This document shows positions 28,127 to 35,423 of a DNA stretch of 40,902 nt, piece after piece; position 1 is the stretch's first letter; the number at the start of each line of letters is the position of its first letter. The notes beneath the pieces are model-generated. The model had not been told where the DNA came from and ran no database searches. It was given only the letters and a program-made list of their open reading frames with translations. The DNA is from Jaenimonas drosophilae. Taxonomy: Eukaryota > Euglenozoa > Kinetoplastea > Trypanosomatida > Trypanosomatidae. A program made the translations under genes and the position numbers. The stretch lies in NCBI GenBank assembly GCA_030849065.1, contig JASAON010001498.1:1-40902 (forward strand), given 5' to 3'.

Positions 28127-28879
28127 ATGCCCATTGAATCGAACAAGATCACCATCATCAGCTCCACAAAGGTGGATGCCAATCAGCTCACCCTCCACGG
28201 CCACACCTCCGAGAAGCTGCCGGATTCCATCCTACGCCAGCGCAAGCAGGAGAAGCGATGCAATGTGTGCTGCATGTTGTATGGTGCGGCCATCTCCACC
28301 ATGGCCACCGCATGTGTATCAACGGCAGTGACGGCCTTCGCCATTCAGGGCGAGCGCAGGGTGAAGTACAGCATCAACGGCCTCATGCGGCAAATTGCGT
28401 GGTTTTCGCTGCCAGGGGTGCTGACCGGTGCCACCCTGCATCTCATCCTGGCAGAGGCCATGTGGAGCGGCAAACACAACTCCTGGGGCCAGGCGTGGAT
28501 GAAGGCCATCGTGGTGAATACGAGCATGTGGCTCACGGCAATTGGTGCCGGAACGTGTGTGTGGAGGAAGCTCCTTCCAACAACGGCAGCTGGGCGACGC
28601 TTGTACCACCGCTATGGCATTCCCTCGCAGGCGTTGGAGGTGCGTGTGTTGCGCAACTCCAACGAGTGGCTCTCTGGGATGGGGTGGAGCTACTGGCTGA
28701 GTGGGGTAGGCAGCGGGCAGATTGGTTTCGCAACCTGCGTTCTCTTCTCCACGTGGACCGATCGAGCCTACATGATGATGAATCCAAATGGTGGTTATGC
28801 TCGTCGGTGTATGCCCCCGTGGCGTCGGGAACAGTTTGCGCGTTTGGCAAACGTTGAATATGAAGGCCGAGACAAGTGA
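28127..28879 (+). CDS. Multi-pass membrane protein of unknown function
   Basis: The protein has 250 residues. An N-terminal soluble part (about 1-45) ends in a basic and Cys-rich stretch (RQRKQEKRCNVCC). Four hydrophobic segments follow at roughly 50-73, 88-112, 124-146 and 185-210, then a positively charged C-terminal tail. Several helices carry small-residue patterns (GVLTGA, GAGT, GVGSG) that favour tight helix packing. No family motif was recognised. The layout is compatible with an organellar membrane protein such as a mitochondrial inner membrane protein, but no import signal is obvious. The start is the first ATG after AG 28098. Confidence 0.7.
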   Translation: MPIESNKITIISSTKVDANQLTLHGHTSEKLPDSILRQRKQEKRCNVCCMLYGAAISTMATACVSTAVTAFAIQGERRVKYSINGLMRQIAWFSLPGVLTGATLHLILAEAMWSGKHNSWGQAWMKAIVVNTSMWLTAIGAGTCVWRKLLPTTAAGRRLYHRYGIPSQALEVRVLRNSNEWLSGMGWSYWLSGVGSGQIGFATCVLFSTWTDRAYMMMNPNGGYARRCMPPWRREQFARLANVEYEGRDK

Positions 28880-28914
28880 TGAACTGGTGCGGCCCCTTCA
28901 TCCACATCATAAAT

Positions 28915-28930
28915 CACACACACACACACA
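28915..28930 (+). repeat. CA dinucleotide repeat
   Basis: Eight uninterrupted CA units lie in the spacer after the membrane protein gene. Confidence 0.8.
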
Positions 28931-28984
28931 CGCTTACCGTGCATGAATGCATGCTTATGTTTTTTCACCCATGTGATTGATTGC

Positions 28985-29021
28985 AGATGATGCTCCTCCA
29001 CCTTCTTTTCTCATCTTGAAG
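28985..29021 (+). promoter_or_regulatory. Trans-splice acceptors before the TruD-like gene
   Basis: An AG at 28985-28986 follows a T-rich stretch. A stronger CT-rich tract (28991-29017) is followed by AG at 29020-29021, 40 nt before ATG 29062. Confidence 0.55.
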
Positions 29022-29061
29022 GAACTGTAATTAAGGTGTCTGTTGGTGTTCTGAAAAAACA

Positions 29062-30912
29062 ATGGGCAAGAATACAGCGCGCAACACGCGTCGTCATGCC
29101 CACGGCTCTCTCCAAGTGGAGAGCAGTGTTGGTATCACCACTCTCCGCTCTCTCTCCTCCCCACAAGCTGCAGCCGCGCAGCACGCACAATTGTTGGCCA
29201 GCCGCCCCACCGCACTGATGAAGTGGTCTTTTGATGATTTCATTGTGGAGGAGGTCCTCCCACCTGGCCTCACCATGACGCAGGAAGAGGCAGCTACCTC
29301 AGCCACACAGTCACTTGCCATCCTTGTGCCGATCACAAGCGAAGGGGTTCCCGATGGGCGTGTTGAGCAAATGATGCGCCATCTCTGCCGGCCACTCGCC
29401 ACGCGGATTGATATTCGCTTCTGCTCACCCATGGATTTCGTGAGCTGCACCACACGCCATGCGTGGGTGGCCGCCCCACACGCATCCTCATCTGCCCAGC
29501 TCTTTGCCACCTTTCAGCATCCACAACACCTTCGAAGCCCTGATGGAGATATCTTTCTGGGGCCATGTTCGTGGTGTAGTGATGCTCTGGGGAGTGAGGT
29601 GCTCAACACAAGCCTACTTCCAGACCTGCGCTACACTGTCGTGCTGCGCAACATTCGCGGTGCGCTGGCCGATGTGCTCCCTCGGCTGCGAGGGCTGAAG
29701 GAGGATGGATGCCTGAACTACACACACATTGCCCGACATGGATCGAGTACACGGCAGTGCTTTGAACGTGCGCACATGCTCATGCAACGAAACTTCCCAG
29801 GCTTCCTGCAGGATTATGTGGCATCTTTGGTCGAGGGCTCTCAGCCTCTTCAGCAGGAGTTGCCGCTCTTGATGGAGGTGTTGGCGTCGAAGCGGAGCAC
29901 CCGACGTGAGTGGGAGGGCATCCAACGAGGGGTGGAGGCGGCCATCTCCATGGAGAGGGAGAAGATGCGCCGACCATGTACGGGCTTGTATGCCCCGCAC
30001 CACGCCATGCTGCTGGATTTCGTGCAGCGTGCGGCAGATTTGGCACCACGTAGGCATGATGCGGCGCAGCTCATTCGTGAATGCATTTCTCCCCTCGTGG
30101 TGCGAGAGTCCATGCGATCCATTTCCGACGTTTACTTCAACACCCTGACCTCCATTCGATGGGAAAGCATGGGTGCAAAAGTGTGTGCGGGTGATCTCAT
30201 TGCGCGAACACAACAAGGCCCACACACTCATGAGGTGCCTTCGTTAGATCATGTGGAGTGCCATGCTGATCACATGGAAGGTGGCTTGACGCGTTCAACG
30301 CATGATTGGTTGCGCATGGCCCTCACCCCTGGAGCTACTCATGGCGGAGCACATGCTCTGCACCTCGAGCAGGTTGGTGCATGCACGAGTGGCTATGCCT
30401 TGGAGGATGTGGTGCTGCCCTTCTACGGCAACGGCGTGGAGGAGCTCCCGTTGTTGCCCGCCAACGTTGGGGGCACCTCCTTCCACGCTCTGGCCAATGA
30501 GCTAAATGTGGAGGCGGTCGGGTTGATGCGAACTGCCTCGCCGGCTTCCTACCGACGCCTCGTTGTACGGCCACGAAATTGCTCCTTTTTCATCAAGGAT
30601 GATGAACGTGGGTGGGAGTGGGAGGAGGATGCGGCCTCCACCGCACTGAAGGAGCGCCTCTATCGCGATCAGGAGGGCATCACCCGATTTGCATCGCCCG
30701 TGATGGACCTCCGCAAGAAGAACGTTGTTGCGCGCTACGGCATACGAGGGAAGGAGGCACGCCACCACCTCTTGAAGCCGGCCATGAAGAATGGCATGCT
30801 GTGTGTTGTTCAGCTCACGTTGCCTCGTGGCACCTCCATCACCTCCGCTTTACGTGAGGTTGTGCAGCTTACCACCCTCTCACCATCCGTTATTCGCCGA
30901 TTACTCGTCTAA
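29062..30912 (+). CDS. TruD/Pus7-type tRNA pseudouridine synthase homologue, divergent
   Basis: The protein has 616 residues, close to eukaryotic Pus7 in size. TruD/Pus7 enzymes isomerise uridine to pseudouridine in tRNA and other RNAs. Landmarks: FDDFIVEEVLPPG (about residues 56-68) matches the PxDFxVxE entry motif; CSPMDFVSCTTRH (about 121-133) aligns with the GxKDxxAxTxQ catalytic block and keeps the presumed catalytic Asp (D125) though the Lys before it is Met; NYTHIARHG (219-227) sits where the family has NYFGxQRFG, so the Phe, Gln and Phe are changed; EDVVLPFYG (about 451-459) and the C-terminal VVARYGIRGKEARHHLL region (about 555-571) complete the fold. The N-terminus is basic and Ser/Ala-rich, possibly a mitochondrial targeting region. 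Activity is uncertain. Confidence 0.75.
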   Translation: MGKNTARNTRRHAHGSLQVESSVGITTLRSLSSPQAAAAQHAQLLASRPTALMKWSFDDFIVEEVLPPGLTMTQEEAATSATQSLAILVPITSEGVPDGRVEQMMRHLCRPLATRIDIRFCSPMDFVSCTTRHAWVAAPHASSSAQLFATFQHPQHLRSPDGDIFLGPCSWCSDALGSEVLNTSLLPDLRYTVVLRNIRGALADVLPRLRGLKEDGCLNYTHIARHGSSTRQCFERAHMLMQRNFPGFLQDYVASLVEGSQPLQQELPLLMEVLASKRSTRREWEGIQRGVEAAISMEREKMRRPCTGLYAPHHAMLLDFVQRAADLAPRRHDAAQLIRECISPLVVRESMRSISDVYFNTLTSIRWESMGAKVCAGDLIARTQQGPHTHEVPSLDHVECHADHMEGGLTRSTHDWLRMALTPGATHGGAHALHLEQVGACTSGYALEDVVLPFYGNGVEELPLLPANVGGTSFHALANELNVEAVGLMRTASPASYRRLVVRPRNCSFFIKDDERGWEWEEDAASTALKERLYRDQEGITRFASPVMDLRKKNVVARYGIRGKEARHHLLKPAMKNGMLCVVQLTLPRGTSITSALREVVQLTTLSPSVIRRLLV

Positions 30913-31223
30913 GCACAGTTCATTCTCTTCGCGCACACATGAGGTTGTGTGTGTGTGTGATTCATCACAGGTGTTCAAGGATGTTTGCCCACAGCCACGC
31001 ATCTGCTTGGCGAGGTGGACGTCCTTTTTTTGTGGCCTACTCTTTTCTTTTCCTCGCTATCCCAACGTCATGAGTGAAAGGAAACCACCACACAGACACA
31101 CACAAACACACACACTCGTGAAGGTGAGTAATTCGATGCATCACACACGACATACATTACACGATATACATTTTCCTAATTCTTAGATAGATTTCATCCT
31201 GACCTGTTGTGGGTCATATTGCG
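30913..31223 (+). other. Intergenic spacer with TG and CA repeats
   Basis: A TG repeat is at 30946-30959 and a broken CA-rich stretch at about 31089-31114. A short T-rich tract from about 31170 ends in TTCTTAG, with AG at 31185-31186, 37 nt before ATG 31224. No gene is seen. Confidence 0.55.
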
Positions 31224-33248
31224 ATGCGGCTGCGTGTGCATCTGCGGGTGAAGTTTGTGTGCATTCCAGGCATCCCAGGCGAGCGCATCTTTCGTGATGC
31301 ACTTCAGATCGTGGACCCAGAGGAGTGTTCCTACCAATCTGTTAGCCACATTGTGGAGCAAAAGCTAACCTTCATGGAGGTGCCACCCATGGATTTCACC
31401 ATATTCCATGAGGAGGCTGGGGGTGATCGGGTAGTGGTGGATGATGCCTACATGGTGGAACTGGTGCGTGGGTGGTGCAAGGAGGCGCAGGAGGTGAAGC
31501 GAGGCAAGCTGTGCCGGCAAAATGGCCAGGTGTTGGGGGCAGAGGACGACGTACGCGCCTCATCCACAGACTCTGATGAGGAAATAACCCTCTCACAGAG
31601 CCCCATCACCATGGAGGTGGAGTGCCGAAAGATGCGAAGCGCGGATGGCCTTTGTGATGCACTTCTCTCAGGCACATCAGGAGATCAACGCCCTGCGGTG
31701 GTGGTGCAGCCTCTCACGCTGGCCAACTTGGCGATGGCGCAGCGTCACGAGGAATTACCTCCTTTGCTGCGCGAGCACACTGCTGTGATACCTCCCATGT
31801 CATCGTCATCAGCGGAGCGGCACATGACGGTGGACGAGCTCACCTACCCGCTCACCACAAACAACTATTTCCTGCGGTGTATTGTGCATCAGTTGCGCTA
31901 CCGTCAGCCGAAGCCCGATGTTTCGCTGGTGGAGATCGATCTCGGCGATGCTGAGCGGCCATCGAGCCACATCACAGCCGTTTCCTTCGACGCGTGCGTC
32001 ATTCGCTCCGCCAAGGAGAGCCTCCGCGCAGATCATCGGCAGGTGGTGGAGATTAGGCATGCCCACGTGAAGCGCAAGACGGAGGTGGAGGCGCGCTACC
32101 AAACCAACGCACACCCGCTGCAGCTCCGGCTCGATCGCAACTCCAAAATTGAAATTGTGCAGCTCCTGAGTGTTCCAGCTGCTCTTCCGAGTCGTCCAGA
32201 TGCAGGTGGCATCATCACGACACGTCCACAACTTCGCACGAATGGTGTGGTGGATGTGGTTGATCTCATGCCGAGGCAGCCGTCGGCCATGGCGGGCTCC
32301 GTCGTGGGTGGCTTCACAAGCAGCTCCTCCTCCTCCGTCATGAGCGGGGCACCACGACGCACCGTCTTCTCCTTCAACTCCGCCAACAGCGGCAGCACCC
32401 ACACCGCCGTACCCGTGAATGGTGTGGTGCCCTCGCAGCATGGTCAACATGTGATGTTGGCACAGACCGAGTACCTCGCACGACGACGAGCAGAGGAGCC
32501 CTTGCCGGTGGAGCCTGGCATGGTGCCGGTTTCCAGGAAGGATGTACGCCAGCGTGAGCCTCTTGTGCAGCAACACGTCAACAAAGAATCTGAGCGCAAA
32601 GACCGCATTCGCCGCCGCGTGGAGGTGAGTACGCGGTGCATGCTTTGTGGCCTCGATCTCGAGGATGAAGATAGCTGCATGGCTGTGATTCGCCGCCAAT
32701 TAGAGGCGAGCAGCCGAAATCGTGGAACCTACATCCCGAACGTGGAGGAGGTGCGTAGCGCGCTCTGCGACCGCCGTAAGAAGTCAATGAAGGGCGCGCC
32801 CCGACGGCTCACCTGCACAACGCCTTTTGTGAATACTGCCACCAAATCGGTGCATCTCGTTCATTGCCGATGCGCGCACCTGTGTGCAGACTACCAAAAC
32901 GGAAAAGACCTAGAGGATGTGGCAGTGTTTGAACTGCCAATGCACATCTGCAGCCTCTGTGGAATGCCCGGTGCCTTTGTGAGTTGCTATCACCCTGACT
33001 GCGTGGAGATGTACCACCCCGTCTGTGCCATCTTCAGTTTTGGCTACGTCAACTTTGGCAAGAAGGACCCCTTCCTCCCTTGCCCTGCCTGCCCTCACCA
33101 CACACAGGTGGTGGTCTCGAAGAGTTCACGTGAGCCCGCGGTGATGCATGCAGACGCCAACTGCTGGGAGGATGACGATATCGCCTTCGACTCACGTGTG
33201 GTGGAGACGACGGATCTCCGCGATCCAGACGAGAATGGTGGCGCGTGA
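31224..33248 (+). CDS. Extended PHD (ePHD) zinc-finger protein
   Basis: The protein has 674 residues. The C-terminal zinc module (about 472-626) has the order of an extended PHD: C472-x2-C475 of a pre-finger, a long linker, a HCRCAHLC segment (about 551-558), then C576-x2-C579, a Cys pair with CYHPDC, FH-like YHPVCAIF, and a final C620-x2-C623 before HH. Such modules usually read histone tails or bind nucleic acid in chromatin factors (JADE, BRPF, PHF6 types). Residues 1-90 look like a compact beta-grasp, PB1-like domain (VHLRVKFVCIPG... IFHEEAGGDRVVV). The middle is Ser/Arg-rich and disordered. A chromatin role is inference from the finger. The start is the first ATG after AG 31186; the in-frame GTG at 31209 is not used. 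Confidence 0.8.
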   Translation: MRLRVHLRVKFVCIPGIPGERIFRDALQIVDPEECSYQSVSHIVEQKLTFMEVPPMDFTIFHEEAGGDRVVVDDAYMVELVRGWCKEAQEVKRGKLCRQNGQVLGAEDDVRASSTDSDEEITLSQSPITMEVECRKMRSADGLCDALLSGTSGDQRPAVVVQPLTLANLAMAQRHEELPPLLREHTAVIPPMSSSSAERHMTVDELTYPLTTNNYFLRCIVHQLRYRQPKPDVSLVEIDLGDAERPSSHITAVSFDACVIRSAKESLRADHRQVVEIRHAHVKRKTEVEARYQTNAHPLQLRLDRNSKIEIVQLLSVPAALPSRPDAGGIITTRPQLRTNGVVDVVDLMPRQPSAMAGSVVGGFTSSSSSSVMSGAPRRTVFSFNSANSGSTHTAVPVNGVVPSQHGQHVMLAQTEYLARRRAEEPLPVEPGMVPVSRKDVRQREPLVQQHVNKESERKDRIRRRVEVSTRCMLCGLDLEDEDSCMAVIRRQLEASSRNRGTYIPNVEEVRSALCDRRKKSMKGAPRRLTCTTPFVNTATKSVHLVHCRCAHLCADYQNGKDLEDVAVFELPMHICSLCGMPGAFVSCYHPDCVEMYHPVCAIFSFGYVNFGKKDPFLPCPACPHHTQVVVSKSSREPAVMHADANCWEDDDIAFDSRVVETTDLRDPDENGGA

Positions 33249-33345
33249 GCTGCTTTGTTTACGTGTGGAGATTGCGTGTGGGCCAACTACGAGTAAGAGG
33301 TTCTGTAATGCAATGCAATTCATTCGTTCAGGTGTTGTTATATCC

Positions 33346-33426
33346 ATTTTTTTAAACTTATTCTTCCACTATTTTTCTTTTTATTTCTTTATGCCATCTA
33401 CTCTCATAACGTGCAAAGTGTGTTAG
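33346..33426 (+). promoter_or_regulatory. Long U-rich tract and trans-splice acceptor
   Basis: A strongly T-rich stretch (33346-33390) continues as a CT-rich run to about 33408. Candidate AGs are at 33417-33418 and 33425-33426, before ATG 33467. Confidence 0.55.
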
Positions 33427-33466
33427 TTGTTTGTGCCCGCTCGTGGATGCAAATCACGTCCGTCTG

Positions 33467-34399
33467 ATGAGTTCAGATAACACTACCAACCGCATCGCCC
33501 CGCCACCAAAAGGATGCGAGCTGCTACGTGAGAACGTGTTCGACGACGACCTCATCATTGACGATGGTGATGGAGAGCGGCTGAAGCGCCGTGAGCCCAC
33601 GATGCTCCAGAAGGGCCAGCAACTGGTTGCACCTGCCTCGGAGAAGCAAGGCAAGCCCTACACCGTCGTCTTCGACCTCGATGAAACCGTTGTGTACTCG
33701 CGCGATGGCCCGCTGTACGCGCGGGCCTACCTAAAAGACCTACTCCGTTCCATCAAGGAACACTTTGAAGTGATTGTGTGGACCGCAGGGGATCGCGACT
33801 ACGCCAAAACGGTGCTCGAGGAGATCAACGAAGACCACATCATTGAGCACCTAGTCTACCGCCATGAGCGGTGGTTTAATGAGCGCGACTACACCAAGGA
33901 TTTGGCCCAACTCGGGCGAGATCTTCGGTTTACCATCATTGTTGAGAACACTCCCGACTGCGTGCGGGCGAATCCCGAGAATGGCATCATTGTGGAGGAC
34001 TTTGAAGTGGCACAACGGTATGCACCCGAGGAGCCAGTCGAGGCCAGCCAAGGAGGTGAAGCACCCACTTGTGAACACACTCCAGTAAAGCCTCCTCGAG
34101 CAGATCGCACACTCTACCACCTCAAGCAAGTTCTTCTTTCCCTTGCCGAGAGCAAGAAAACTGTTCCACAGTTTCTGAAGCAGTGCGACCAGCTCTCGAA
34201 GCAGTGTGTGAAGGGGTCTGACGGGTCTGACATCTCCATTTACTACTTAGATGGAAAACAGCGTCGCCGACGGGCTGGGCAGAAGGTTGTGCGTGAGAAT
34301 AGAGACAAACAGCCAAAATCGCCCGAAGAGGAGACCACAGCGGCCCCGGAGGAGAATGAACCCCACGAGCCCCCGGCATCTCGCCACAGGGTTGAGTAG
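33467..34399 (+). CDS. FCP1/NIF-like HAD phosphatase
   Basis: The protein has 310 residues. It is a haloacid-dehalogenase phosphatase of the FCP1/SCP (NLI-interacting factor) family, whose members dephosphorylate Ser/Thr, notably on the RNA polymerase II tail, and which also includes Tim50. The nucleophile motif DLDET is at D70-T74, with acid/base D72. The second motif VIVWTAGDRDYAKTVL (about 105-120) and the KDLxxLGRDL segment (about 145-155) match well. The last metal-binding motif reads ENTP (E160-P163) where the family usually has DNSP. The C-terminal 100 residues are charged and low-complexity (KQRRRRAG... EEETTAAPEEN). There is no transmembrane segment, so a Tim50 role is less likely. 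The start is ATG 33467 after the tract. Confidence 0.85.
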   Translation: MSSDNTTNRIAPPPKGCELLRENVFDDDLIIDDGDGERLKRREPTMLQKGQQLVAPASEKQGKPYTVVFDLDETVVYSRDGPLYARAYLKDLLRSIKEHFEVIVWTAGDRDYAKTVLEEINEDHIIEHLVYRHERWFNERDYTKDLAQLGRDLRFTIIVENTPDCVRANPENGIIVEDFEVAQRYAPEEPVEASQGGEAPTCEHTPVKPPRADRTLYHLKQVLLSLAESKKTVPQFLKQCDQLSKQCVKGSDGSDISIYYLDGKQRRRRAGQKVVRENRDKQPKSPEEETTAAPEENEPHEPPASRHRVE

Positions 34400-34482
34400 A
34401 TCTGCTGAAGCATCCGCTATTTTGCAGGGGGAAAAGCAAGCCAATATCTGTTCCACGTTTCTTTTATGATTTAGTGAATACC

Positions 34483-34518
34483 TCTGCTTTCTGTTCGTTT
34501 CTTTTCTGTCTACCGAAG
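34483..34518 (+). promoter_or_regulatory. Polypyrimidine tract and trans-splice acceptor
   Basis: A CT-rich tract is followed by the first AG at 34517-34518, only 9 nt before ATG 34528. The in-frame GTG at 34474 lies upstream of the tract and is excluded. Confidence 0.6.
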
Positions 34519-34527
34519 CTGAAAACG

Positions 34528-35166
34528 ATGAAATTGGAGCCGCGGGAGCGGGCAGTTCGCCCGAACTACTTGATGGATAATGCCGCTGCGCTGCGGCTGG
34601 GGGAGCTTTTTCTTGGTTGGCGCCGGGGTAAGCAGTGGCGACCTAACAAGAGCAAGGCGACTTCCAAAAAGAAGCCGGCGGCGCCAAAGGAGCAGGCTGC
34701 GCACAAAAGCGCAGGACGCCCCCCAAAACTGACAGCACCAGCGCCGACCCGCCCACCCCCGTCCGCTGCAACAACCCAGGCACACAGCCATATGAAGAGA
34801 GGATCCCCCAAGGTGTCTCTCGGAAAGTCTGTGCTTCATCCTGGCGCAATCACCGCCTCAGCGCCACCAACCGCCAGGCCCAACCCAGGCGGGCGAGTTC
34901 GCATGATTATGGTGACGGTGCAACTGTTGGATGCTCGCATGTTCCCCATGACCATTCCCAACAGCACCTCCATCAGCAGCCTCGCGTCAATGGCCTCAAC
35001 AATCTCACAGCCCTTGGAGCCTCCCGTCCCTTACGATTACTCCCCTTGTTTTTTCCACCGCGGCGCCTGCCTCCGCGACGGCCAAGCCACAGTGGAGGAT
35101 TACAACTTGAGCGGGCAAACCGTCCTGTTTGTTCCCTGCCGCTCCCCTGCGGCGGCGCGGCGCTAA
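34528..35166 (+). CDS. Small basic protein with possible ubiquitin-like C-terminus
   Basis: The protein has 212 residues. Residues 1-125 are very basic and rich in Lys, Pro and Ala (for example SKKKPAAPKEQAAHKS), likely disordered and suited to nucleic-acid binding. The C-terminal 85 residues have a beta-grasp-like pattern: VRMIMVTVQLLDARMFPMTI (first hairpin), a short helix (SISSLASMAST), then RGACLRDGQATVEDYNLSGQTVLFVPC, which recalls the G..L.D..TL.DY.L...L.L pattern of ubiquitin-like folds. No C-terminal Gly-Gly is present, so conjugation is not expected. Last gene of the plus-strand cluster. Family not recognised. Confidence 0.6.
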   Translation: MKLEPRERAVRPNYLMDNAAALRLGELFLGWRRGKQWRPNKSKATSKKKPAAPKEQAAHKSAGRPPKLTAPAPTRPPPSAATTQAHSHMKRGSPKVSLGKSVLHPGAITASAPPTARPNPGGRVRMIMVTVQLLDARMFPMTIPNSTSISSLASMASTISQPLEPPVPYDYSPCFFHRGACLRDGQATVEDYNLSGQTVLFVPCRSPAAARR

Positions 35167-35423
35167 GACTTGCAGATGATAGAATCAGAACAGAAGAAGA
35201 TTTGAAAAACGCACTGTTATTCGCAGGCGGCTCCCGCCCCCGCCTGCCTCTGCCCCCCATACGCCACGCTTCTCCTCCTTTCTCTTGGGCGGGCTTGGGG
35301 GTGGGGGGGGGGTCCTGCGGGCGAGGGCGGGGGGTTTGCGGTGGTATTCCCTCCTCGAGGGGGGGGGGCGTGTGGCCGAAAAGGCATTGGAAAGGCGGTC
35401 CAAAAGCAGCACTCTTTGTTTAC
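35167..35423. other. Convergent strand-switch region
   Basis: The plus-strand cluster ends (stop at 35166) and the minus-strand cluster ends (stop at 35424) within 257 bp. The left half is mixed, with a C-rich patch (about 35226-35258). The right half is packed with G runs on the plus strand. In trypanosomatids convergent strand-switch regions are where RNA polymerase II transcription ends, often marked by base J and histone variants; whether that holds here is inferred. No tRNA or other RNA gene is seen. Confidence 0.75.
35287..35368 (+). repeat. G-run cluster with quadruplex potential
   Basis: Four G runs at 35287-35312 (3, 3, 5 and 10 Gs with loops of 1, 3 and 1 bases) fit the strict quadruplex pattern. 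More runs follow at 35319-35334 and a G10 at 35359-35368. All are on the plus strand in the gap between converging genes. Confidence 0.7.

Noticed and set aside
28258..28857. 199-codon plus-strand frame overlapping the membrane protein gene
   Set aside because: It is in a different frame inside that gene. The sense frame has coherent membrane segments and a splice acceptor directly before its ATG, while this one has neither.
29614..30231. 205-codon minus-strand open frame
   Set aside because: It is antisense to the TruD-like gene with no recognisable motif.
31809..32699. 296-codon open frame on the minus strand
   Set aside because: It lies wholly inside the ePHD gene on the opposite strand, has His/Ala/Arg-rich content with no domain pattern, and runs against the cluster direction.
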